Source of the DNA: JBBRUG01 sp038247995
GTDB taxonomy: Bacteria > Chloroflexota > Chloroflexia > Chloroflexales > Chloroflexaceae
Reading direction: 5' to 3'
DNA: 20,240 bases
Assembly: GCA_038247995.1 (NCBI GenBank)
Contig: JBBRUG010000072.1
Coordinates: 1 to 20,240, forward strand
The notes under the pieces were generated by a model, which saw nothing but the letters and a program-made list of their open reading frames with translations, was not told where the DNA came from and searched no databases. The translations under genes were made by a program, and so were the position numbers. Positions 6,864-12,787 of this stretch are shown piece after piece. The first letter of the stretch is position 1, and the number at the start of each line of letters is the position of its first letter.

Positions 6864-7625
6864 ATGCAGCAACCCACCTATCGTCGCATCCTGATCAAAC
6901 TGAGCGGTGAGCAGATCAAAGGCTCCGACGGTGAGTCGGTCAGCTATGAGATGCTCGATTATCTGGCCACTGAGATCGCGCAGGTGCATCGCCACGGGAT
7001 CGAAGTGGCAGTTGTTATCGGCGGCGGTAACATCTGGCGCGGCAATATGGCCAGCGAACGGGGCATGGAGGCGGCTCAGTCGCACTATATGGGCATGCTC
7101 GCCACGATTATTAATGCACTGGCAATGCAGGGCACCCTTGAACGTCGCGGACTACAGACGCGGGCCATGACAGCCATCCAAATGGACGAGGTAGCCGAGC
7201 CTTACATTCGCCGCCGCGCCGTGCGCCATCTCGAAAAAGGCCGCGTGATCATTCTTGCCGGCGGCACCGGCAACCCTTACTTTACTACCGATACCGCCGC
7301 CGCCCTCCGCGCCGCCGAGATCCACGCTAATGTCATTTTGATGGCCAAGAATGGCGTTGATGGCGTCTATAACGCCGACCCGCGCCGCGTCCCCGATGCG
7401 ACACGCTTTGACCATCTGACCTATATGGAAGTGTTGAACCGTGGTCTGACGGTCATGGATAGCACCGCGCTGACCTTCTGTATGGATAATAACATTCCGA
7501 TTATTGTCTTTAACGCCCTCGAATCGGGTGTAATCGAGCGGATTGCGATGGGCGAGCACGTAGGCACTCTGGTAAGCAATACGCCGCCCAAGGGCGATAA
7601 CGCCGCTACTTTCCAGTCACTGTGA
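6864..7625 (+). CDS. pyrH: Uridylate kinase (UMP kinase)
   Basis: This 253-residue amino-acid-kinase-fold enzyme phosphorylates UMP to UDP, feeding RNA, nucleotide sugar and CTP synthesis. Motifs are RRILIKLSGE (residues 7-16, phosphate binding), the glycine loop GGGNIWRG (53-60), LAGGTGNPYFTTDTAAALRA (131-150, UMP site) and MAKNGVDGVYNADPR (160-174). An in-frame TGA at 6855-6857 means ATG 6864 is the only upstream start available, yet no Shine-Dalgarno precedes it; a T6 run (6858-6863) touches the start codon. The 80 bases after tsf contain short complementary segments such as GCAGG/CCTGC (6815-6819/6826-6830). Confidence 0.97.
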   Translation: MQQPTYRRILIKLSGEQIKGSDGESVSYEMLDYLATEIAQVHRHGIEVAVVIGGGNIWRGNMASERGMEAAQSHYMGMLATIINALAMQGTLERRGLQTRAMTAIQMDEVAEPYIRRRAVRHLEKGRVIILAGGTGNPYFTTDTAAALRAAEIHANVILMAKNGVDGVYNADPRRVPDATRFDHLTYMEVLNRGLTVMDSTALTFCMDNNIPIIVFNALESGVIERIAMGEHVGTLVSNTPPKGDNAATFQSL

Positions 7626-7644
7626 TTCCGCGAGGAGGCCCCTG

Positions 7645-8202
7645 ATGGTAAATGATGTACTTCGCGAGTATGAAGCAAGCCTGAAGAAGGCAATCGAAGC
7701 GCTCCGCCATACCCTGGCGTCGATTCGTACCGGCCGTGCTGCGCCGGGCCTGGTTGAGCATATGCATATCGAAGCTTATGGCTCAAGTATGCCGCTGAAT
7801 CAACTGGCCTCGGTTTCGGTGCCCGAAGGGCGCCTGCTGGTGATCCAACCCTACGACGCCAGTATGATCAAGGCGATTGAAAAGGCCATCCAGCAATCCG
7901 ATCTGGGTATTAACCCGAGCAATGACGGGCGGGTGATCCGGCTCGCCATTCCTCAACTTACTGAAGAGCGCCGCAAGGAACTGGTGAAAGTGGTGCGCAG
8001 CCGGGTTGAAGAGGTAAAAGTGTCGGTGCGCAACCAGCGCCGCGAAGCGATCGACGATCTGAAGAAGATCGAGGCCGAGAAACTGATCTCCGAAGATGAT
8101 CTGCATCGTGGGCAGGAGCGTATTCAGCAACTCACCGAACGCTACACCAAGGATCTCGATCAGATTGGCGCCGAAAAAGAAGCTGAAGTGCTCGCGGTAT
8201 AG
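7645..8202 (+). CDS. frr: Ribosome recycling factor
   Basis: The 185-residue product splits post-termination ribosomes together with EF-G. Typical RRF segments are present: an N-terminal helix ending ALRHTLASIRTGRAAPGLVE, then VEHMHIEAYGSSMPLNQLAS, the domain-II strand LLVIQPYDASMIKAIEKAI, and GINPSNDGRVIRLAIPQLTEERRKEL with the following long helices. The length of 185 is exactly typical. A strong GAGGAGG (7632-7638) precedes the ATG, and pyrH ends only 19 bases upstream, so co-transcription is expected. Confidence 0.98.
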   Translation: MVNDVLREYEASLKKAIEALRHTLASIRTGRAAPGLVEHMHIEAYGSSMPLNQLASVSVPEGRLLVIQPYDASMIKAIEKAIQQSDLGINPSNDGRVIRLAIPQLTEERRKELVKVVRSRVEEVKVSVRNQRREAIDDLKKIEAEKLISEDDLHRGQERIQQLTERYTKDLDQIGAEKEAEVLAV

Positions 8203-8247
8203 GGGCGTCGCAGCAAGGCAACCCGATAGCGCAGGACGAACGCAGGT

Positions 8248-8976
8248 ATGAGTACCACCGAAGGCTCCCTCGCTGGGATGCGGATTCCGCAACACATTGC
8301 AGTCATTATGGACGGCAATGGGCGTTGGGCGAAACAGCGCAATCTCCCGCGCCTCGCCGGGCATCATGCCGGCACCGAGAATATCCGTGCGATCGTTAGC
8401 GAGTGCGATCGGATCGGAGTGCGTTATCTCACGCTCTACGCTTTCTCTACGGAAAACTGGAGCCGCCCCTCGCTTGAGGTGCAAGGGCTGATGCAGATCC
8501 TGTCGGATTTCATCGACCGTGAGACGCGCAACCTGCACGAACAGCGCGTTCACCTGCGCCATCTTGGGCGCCTCGATGGCCTGACGCCGCGCCTGCGCAA
8601 AAAAGTGCAGTACGCTGTTGATCTGACCCAGGCCAACACGGGGTTGACTCTCGCGATTGCCTTTAACTATGGCGGCCGCGCCGATCTTATCGATGCCGTC
8701 CGCAAAATTGTTGCGGCGGGCATTGCTCCCGATGCAATCGACGAGGCGACAATCAATCGTTCCCTCTACACGAGCGGTATGCCCGACCCCGATATTGTGA
8801 TTCGTACTAGTGGCGAGCGTCGCCTGTCCAATTTCCTAATCTGGCAGGCCGCCTACAGCGAATACTGGTTTACGCCGGTGTTCTGGCCGGATTTCCGCCC
8901 CGAACATCTTCACCAGGCAATTAGCGACTATGGACGGCGCGAACGCCGCTTCGGCGGACTCTCCGAGCAAGGCTAG
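8248..8976 (+). CDS. uppS: Undecaprenyl diphosphate synthase (cis-prenyltransferase)
   Basis: This 242-residue enzyme extends farnesyl diphosphate with isopentenyl units in cis to make the C55 carrier lipid for peptidoglycan and other envelope polymers. The P-loop-like HIAVIMDGNGRWA contains catalytic Asp22. Other hallmark segments are LTLYAFSTENWSRP, AFNYGGRADLIDAV and RTSGERRLSNFLIWQAAYSE, with the conserved Arg-x-x-x-Glu-Arg-Arg. Length is typical (about 240-260). The ribosome-binding region is weak (CAGG 8243-8246). A second in-frame ATG at 8278, immediately before RIPQHIAVIMDG, is also possible. The 3' end overlaps cdsA by 47 bases. Confidence 0.97.
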   Translation: MSTTEGSLAGMRIPQHIAVIMDGNGRWAKQRNLPRLAGHHAGTENIRAIVSECDRIGVRYLTLYAFSTENWSRPSLEVQGLMQILSDFIDRETRNLHEQRVHLRHLGRLDGLTPRLRKKVQYAVDLTQANTGLTLAIAFNYGGRADLIDAVRKIVAAGIAPDAIDEATINRSLYTSGMPDPDIVIRTSGERRLSNFLIWQAAYSEYWFTPVFWPDFRPEHLHQAISDYGRRERRFGGLSEQG

Positions 8977-9826
8977 CTCTCTTCTCCTGCGTGTCGTCAG
9001 CGGCCTGGTGCTCATTCCCATTATTCTTGCTGCCGCATGGTGGCCGATCTCCACTGCGATTCTGGTGGGGTTCTGTGTCGCCCTCGGCATTCGTGAGCTC
9101 GCCGGCATCCTACGCGCCGGCGGTTATGCGCCCCGCACAAACCTCGCAATCGGGATCGGCGTAACCCTCTGCGCCGCCGCCGCTTTCCAACCTTATATCA
9201 CGTTTGACCTCACCGGGGCGGCCCTCGCTGGCGTCGTGATTGTCGCCCTGATCGCCGAGATTGCCCGCCAGGATCGCAGTACCAGCCTGATCAGTTGGGC
9301 GCTTACGCTCACGAGCGCACTTTACATCGGTTGGCTGCTTAGCCACTTCATCCTGATCGGTCAGATCGATCTACCACTCCGCAGCGGTTGGTTTGGCACG
9401 CTTAGCATCCCGCCCGGCACGGCCTGGATCTGCTTTAGCCTGGCAATCACCTGGCTTCAAGATACCGCTGCCTACTTCGTTGGGCGACGCTTCGGCAAAC
9501 GCCCCTTCGCTCCTGTGCTTAGCCCCAAGAAGACCTGGGAGGGCGCAATTGGTGGTTTCCTTGCCTCAGTGCTCACGGCAATGATCGCCGTTCCGCTTCT
9601 GGGCTTGCCGGTCAGTCTCCTGGCCGCAGGGCTGATCGGCGCTGTCGCCGGTGTCGCCGGCCCCTTGGGTGATCTCGCCGAGTCGTTGGTCAAACGCCAA
9701 ATTGGGGTGAAAGACTCGGGCCAGCTTATTCCCGGCCACGGCGGCATCCTTGATCGGATCGACTCGTTACTATTCACCGGACCGCTGATCTACTACATGA
9801 TTCTATTGACACTCGCATTTGCATAA
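8930..9826 (+). CDS. cdsA: Phosphatidate cytidylyltransferase (CDP-diglyceride synthase)
   Basis: This 298-residue membrane protein makes CDP-diacylglycerol from phosphatidate and CTP, the branch point of phospholipid synthesis. Several hydrophobic segments run through the protein. The family signature is complete near the C-terminus: LSPKKTWEGAIGG, GPLGDLAESLVKRQIGVKDSG, then PGHGGILDRIDSLLF, including the conserved Lys, Asp and metal-binding Asp residues. The ATG at 8930 lies inside uppS in another frame, so the pair is probably translationally coupled. A start further downstream near the first membrane helix is possible but would be unusually short. In many bacteria dxr follows cdsA; here rseP follows directly. 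Confidence 0.96.
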   Translation: MDGANAASADSPSKASSLLLRVVSGLVLIPIILAAAWWPISTAILVGFCVALGIRELAGILRAGGYAPRTNLAIGIGVTLCAAAAFQPYITFDLTGAALAGVVIVALIAEIARQDRSTSLISWALTLTSALYIGWLLSHFILIGQIDLPLRSGWFGTLSIPPGTAWICFSLAITWLQDTAAYFVGRRFGKRPFAPVLSPKKTWEGAIGGFLASVLTAMIAVPLLGLPVSLLAAGLIGAVAGVAGPLGDLAESLVKRQIGVKDSGQLIPGHGGILDRIDSLLFTGPLIYYMILLTLAFA

Positions 9827-9852
9827 GGTAGACTCTCAGTATTGAAGGGCAG

Positions 9853-9875
9853 AGGCGGGCTGATGCCCGCCTTTA
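9853..9875 (+). terminator. Hairpin between cdsA and rseP
   Basis: AGGCGGGC (9853-9860) and GCCCGCCT (9865-9872) form a perfect 8-bp stem with a TGAT loop followed by TTAA. The short T-run makes this a weak terminator or attenuator inside the operon. Confidence 0.55.
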
Positions 9876-9900
9876 ACCATGCCGACATAGAGGTACCCCT

Positions 9901-11088
9901 ATGGAGATTCAGCCGACGGCCCTTGCCGCCGCGCTTCAGGCTCAGGCCGCTGAGCCCGCTGCCACCAATCCGCTGATTACAATTGGCGCCTTCTTGCTGA
10001 TGCTCGGCATCCTTGTGGTCGTTCACGAACTTGGCCATTTCCTCACCGCTGTCTGGCAGGGAATCAAGGTCGAAGAGTTCGGCATTGGCTTTCCGCCGCG
10101 CGCGCTAACCTTCTATGAGCGCGACGGTGTGAAATACACCTTAAACTGGTTGCCGCTCGGCGGCTTTGTGCGCTTTGCCCAGGACGACGCCGGCAAGGGC
10201 GAGAGCCTGTATGGCGCCGGCGGCAGCCTGGCCGCGGCTCCACCCTGGCGTAAGATCATCGTGATGCTGGCCGGCCCGCTGATGAACTTGTTCCTGGCAA
10301 TGATCATCTTTGCTGTGATCTTCGCGGTGAACGGTTTCCCGCGCCCTACCGATGGCCAGGCGATCAACACGGTCTTTGATGGTACGCCCGCTGACGTTGC
10401 CGGCATCCAGCCCGGCGATGAACTCCTGACGCTCAACGGCATGCCCGTCACCGACCCAAGCGTGATTAGCCAGGCCGCTCAGGGCGAACTAGGTTTGCCG
10501 CTTGAGGCGGTCATCCGCCGCGCTGGGCAAGAACTTAGCGTAAGCATTACGCCGGGGCCGTGGACGGCTCCCGACGGCACAGAGTATCCACAGGGCTTCG
10601 GTTTCAGCTATGGGCCGAATGTCGAAATCGAACAGGTTGGCCCGCTTGGCGCCGTCTGGGCCGGCATTACGTATAGCCTGGAACTCACCGGTCGGATGCT
10701 CGAAGCGCTTGCCGGTCTGCCGGCTTCAATCCTGGGTATCTTCTCGTCCGAACCGAGCCCAAGCGGCGAACCAATTGGGCCGGTCGGCATCGCCCGCGCT
10801 ACCGGCGAGGTGATCCAGCAACCGGGTGGCTTCCTGGCCTTCTGGAACCTGACTGCGATCCTCAGCCTGAACCTGTTCCTGCTGAACCTGCTGCCCATTC
10901 CGGCGCTCGACGGCAGCCACATCATTTTCTCGCTGGTCGAGTGGCTACGTGGCGGTAAGAAAGTGCCCCCGGAGAAGGAAGCTCTGGTACACGCGCTCGG
11001 CTTCGCCGCCCTGATGGGCCTGATGTTGGTGATTACCGTCAACGATGTGATCAACGCCATCCAGGGCAATTCGGTGCTGGGCAATTAA
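9901..11088 (+). CDS. rseP: Site-2 zinc metalloprotease (RseP family)
   Basis: This 395-residue intramembrane protease cleaves anti-sigma factors or remnant signal peptides within the membrane. The first transmembrane segment ends in the zinc motif HELGH (His42, Glu43, His46). A KIIVMLAGPLMNLFLAMIIF helix follows. A PDZ domain occupies roughly residues 150-225 (ADVAGIQPGDELLTLNG), and the C-terminal third-ligand motif NLLPIPALDG lies at about residues 329-338. All catalytic elements are present and the length is typical for single-PDZ members. The last base of its TAA is shared with the ATG of the next gene (TAATG, 11086-11090). That coupling ties expression of the Cas4-like gene to it. Confidence 0.96.
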   Translation: MEIQPTALAAALQAQAAEPAATNPLITIGAFLLMLGILVVVHELGHFLTAVWQGIKVEEFGIGFPPRALTFYERDGVKYTLNWLPLGGFVRFAQDDAGKGESLYGAGGSLAAAPPWRKIIVMLAGPLMNLFLAMIIFAVIFAVNGFPRPTDGQAINTVFDGTPADVAGIQPGDELLTLNGMPVTDPSVISQAAQGELGLPLEAVIRRAGQELSVSITPGPWTAPDGTEYPQGFGFSYGPNVEIEQVGPLGAVWAGITYSLELTGRMLEALAGLPASILGIFSSEPSPSGEPIGPVGIARATGEVIQQPGGFLAFWNLTAILSLNLFLLNLLPIPALDGSHIIFSLVEWLRGGKKVPPEKEALVHALGFAALMGLMLVITVNDVINAIQGNSVLGN

Positions 11089-11312
11089 TGCCTATCATCC
11101 GGGCCAGCGAAATCGGCGAGTATGTCTATTGTGCCCGGGCGTGGTGGTTGCGGCGCGTCGCCGGTGTTGAACCTGAGGGGCAGGCCCGTCGTGAGCACGG
11201 CACCCAACTGCACACCCGCCATGGCCGCGCTGTCACCTTTAGCGGCGCATTACTCTGGGTAGCCGGCCTCTTATTGCTCGTAGGTATAACCGTGGCGCTG
11301 GTGTTTAGGTAG
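11088..11312 (+). CDS. Tail-anchored N-terminal half of a Cas4-like Fe-S protein
   Basis: The 74-residue product begins ASEIGEYVYCARAWWLRRV, which closely resembles the N-terminus of Cas4/Dna2-type nucleases (SxIxxYxYCxRxxW). There the single Cys is the first ligand of a 4Fe-4S cluster. The conserved His of the first RecB-like helix is also present (HGTQLHTRHGR, His42). The nuclease core is missing: residues 51-73 form one hydrophobic membrane helix and the protein ends one residue later. The Arg-rich N-terminal part predicts a cytoplasmic domain held by a C-terminal anchor. The gene overlaps rseP by one base (TAATG). The rest of a Cas4 domain is encoded by the next gene at 11362-11871. I infer that the two products work together; an independent small membrane protein is the alternative. 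Confidence 0.7.
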   Translation: MPIIRASEIGEYVYCARAWWLRRVAGVEPEGQARREHGTQLHTRHGRAVTFSGALLWVAGLLLLVGITVALVFR

Positions 11313-11316
11313 TTAT

Positions 11317-11351
11317 AGGCCGAAGCATCTGCTGCGCCGATGCTTCGGCCT
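11317..11351 (+). terminator. Perfect 13-bp hairpin between the two Cas4-like genes
   Basis: AGGCCGAAGCATC (11317-11329) pairs exactly with GATGCTTCGGCCT (11339-11351) around a 9-base loop. It starts five bases after the first gene's stop and ends 10 bases before the second gene's ATG. No run of T follows. It may be a partial terminator, an RNA processing site or a stabiliser. Confidence 0.6.
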
Positions 11352-11361
11352 TACGGTTTCT

Positions 11362-11871
11362 ATGACGATCGCCGCATTGCTGATTCTCCTCGCCCTCGCC
11401 CTGCTTGGCCTAGCGTTCTGGTTGCGTAAACGCACCGGGTTGCCCTGGGCGCGTGTCGTCGCTAGCGATACCGGCACAGGGCGTAAACTGGATCGACCGC
11501 TTTTTTCGCGGCGCTATGGGCTTACCGGTCTGCCGGACTACTTGATCGAGCGTGGCGGCGCCACGATTCCGGTTGAAGTAAAACCGGGGCGCCGGGCAAC
11601 CACACCCTATCACTCCGATCTGATGCAACTAGCGGCCTATTGTCTCCTGGTCGAAGAACAAAACGGTCGCCCACCGCCGTATGGGTTGCTACGCTACGCC
11701 AATGCCACCTTTCGCCTCAACTACACCGCTGCTGTGCGCGCCGAACTGCTGAGTATCGTCGCCGAAATGCGCGATTGCCTTGATACCGACGATGTCGAGC
11801 GCGATCATAACGAGACTGGGCGTTGCGCCGCCTGTGGGTTTCGCAATGGATGCGAAGATAGCCTCGTCTGA
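11362..11871 (+). CDS. Membrane-anchored Cas4/RecB-like PD-(D/E)XK nuclease, C-terminal half
   Basis: The 169-residue product starts with one membrane helix (residues 3-21) followed by RKR, predicting a cytoplasmic nuclease domain. The PD-(D/E)XK core is complete: GLPD with Asp59, then VEVK with Glu72 and Lys74, then the QLAAY helix with Gln89 and Tyr93, which is the RecB/Cas4 motif pattern. The C-terminus has CAACGFRNGC (Cys155, Cys158, Cys164; CxxCx5C), the same spacing as the three C-terminal 4Fe-4S ligands of Cas4. The fourth ligand, normally in the N-terminal YCxR segment, is absent here but present in the gene just upstream. No Shine-Dalgarno is visible. A metal-dependent DNA exonuclease at the membrane is the likely activity. 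No CRISPR array or other cas gene is in the window, so an adaptation role is not indicated. Confidence 0.8.
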   Translation: MTIAALLILLALALLGLAFWLRKRTGLPWARVVASDTGTGRKLDRPLFSRRYGLTGLPDYLIERGGATIPVEVKPGRRATTPYHSDLMQLAAYCLLVEEQNGRPPPYGLLRYANATFRLNYTAAVRAELLSIVAEMRDCLDTDDVERDHNETGRCAACGFRNGCEDSLV

Positions 11872-11977
11872 GCTAACTGCTAACCAAGCAAACGTGGCAA
11901 GAGCTTCAGACCGCCTCGCCCCACCCCACTTGCCGAAGCGCGTTCTTCAGGGTGCAGCGGCAGAAATAAGCGAGATA

Positions 11978-11986
11978 TGGTATGAT
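11978..11986 (+). promoter_or_regulatory. Extended -10 promoter of the small two-gene unit
   Basis: TGGTATGAT fits an extended -10 (TGnTATnnT). Its predicted start point (about 11991-11993) coincides with the ATG at 11991, so the transcript may be leaderless. No good -35 is seen. Confidence 0.45.
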
Positions 11987-11990
11987 ACTC

Positions 11991-12233
11991 ATGCGCAACG
12001 AAGTTATCGCACAATTAGAGCAACACTTGGCCGGCGCGCTAAGCGCAGCACAATTGGCCGGGTGGGCGTTCGATCGCTTTTATGCGCTTGAACAAGGTGA
12101 CGAGTCGGTTGAGTCTACTGACGCCGATGTGATCGCCGCTACGTTCGACGAGCTTATGTTCGCCGATGCTGCACCATTTGCCCTTACAGCGGGCGATGTG
12201 CAACGGTTGATCGCCCGGCTCCAACAAACATGA
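11991..12233 (+). CDS. Small acidic helical protein of unknown function
   Basis: I do not recognise the family. The 80-residue product is acidic and predicted mostly helical, with the pattern EVIAQLEQHLAG, LAGWAFDRFYALE, ADVIAATFDELMF and a final LTAGDVQRLIARL helix. There is no Cys, signal peptide or membrane segment. An in-frame ATG at 11982 would overlap the -10 box TATGAT, so the ATG at 11991 is preferred. No Shine-Dalgarno precedes either, which fits a leaderless transcript. The stop overlaps the next start (ATGA, 12230-12233), so it is coupled to the zinc-ribbon protein. Size and helical periodicity would fit a small regulator or partner protein, but nothing in the sequence establishes a function. 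Confidence 0.7.
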   Translation: MRNEVIAQLEQHLAGALSAAQLAGWAFDRFYALEQGDESVESTDADVIAATFDELMFADAAPFALTAGDVQRLIARLQQT

Positions 12234-12574
12234 AGATCCGCCAACACCCACGTATGGTCGACATTATAGTGGGCGACGAAGTCTATTCCTACCCCAACAA
12301 TCTTTTCGCTCGCGTCGCCGATGTCTTCCCCGCTGCGGTTTGTGTCAAAATTGGCATACTCTCGCTCGACAACCCGCTCGAAATCACTCTCGCACCGCAG
12401 CTTTGGCGCGCCGATGACATCGAGAACCTATCGGTGTGTCGTTATTGCGGCAGCCGCGATCAGGTACACACCGTGAGCGGCACCGGGATACCTTTTCGCC
12501 TCTGCACCCACTGTAGTTCAGCCAAATCTGATGTAGCCGAACTTCAGGACTCTGACGCCGACCACGTTCAATAG
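12230..12574 (+). CDS. Zinc-ribbon protein of unknown function
   Basis: The 114-residue product has a beta-rich N-terminal part (VDIIVGDEVYSYPNNLF, then AAVCVKIGILS). A C-terminal zinc ribbon follows, with two CxxC knuckles, CRYC (Cys70, Cys73) and CTHC (Cys92, Cys95), separated by 18 residues. Such ribbons bind one zinc ion and often serve protein or nucleic-acid contacts. No known family was recognised. The start overlaps the preceding stop as ATGA, and an intrinsic terminator follows 32 bases after the stop, so the two small genes form a self-contained unit. Confidence 0.72.
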   Translation: MKIRQHPRMVDIIVGDEVYSYPNNLFARVADVFPAAVCVKIGILSLDNPLEITLAPQLWRADDIENLSVCRYCGSRDQVHTVSGTGIPFRLCTHCSSAKSDVAELQDSDADHVQ

Positions 12575-12606
12575 CGTAGCGTAAACCTGTTCCAATGCAG
12601 TAATGT

Positions 12607-12636
12607 CCCTCAGTGTAACGCTGCACTGAGGGTTTT
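12607..12636 (+). terminator. Intrinsic terminator of the small two-gene unit
   Basis: CCCTCAGTG (12607-12615) pairs exactly with CACTGAGGG (12624-12632), with an 8-base loop, followed by TTTT. This is a classical rho-independent terminator for + strand transcription. Confidence 0.88.
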
Positions 12637-12725
12637 GCGTGTGCTCATGTATCCGTGGCGCCGATAGCCCATGGCCTGACGATCTGCTTGAAGGGCAGCG
12701 ATAACACGCAGGTCGCACCTGAATC

Positions 12726-12756
12726 AAAAACCGTGCCGAGCAATCGCTCGGCACGG
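12726..12756 (-). terminator. Intrinsic terminator of valS
   Basis: On the + strand, AAAAA (12726-12730) is followed by CCGTGCCGAGC (12731-12741), the loop AATC, and GCTCGGCACGG (12746-12756). Read on the - strand this is an 11-bp perfect GC-rich hairpin followed by TTTTT, located 31 bases after the valS stop. Confidence 0.92.
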
Positions 12757-12787
12757 GATGAGGCGCGTTATTGATGTTGCAGCGGGC

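Noticed and set aside
11088..11871. CRISPR adaptation module because of the Cas4-like genes
   Set aside because: No cas1, cas2, effector gene or array is in the window, and the genes sit at the end of a housekeeping operon with membrane anchors.
11088..11871. One Cas4-like gene broken by a simple frameshift
   Set aside because: The first half ends cleanly after a complete membrane helix, and the second starts with its own ATG and a complete helix. A 49-base gap with a hairpin separates them, so a single indel would not restore one frame of sensible protein.
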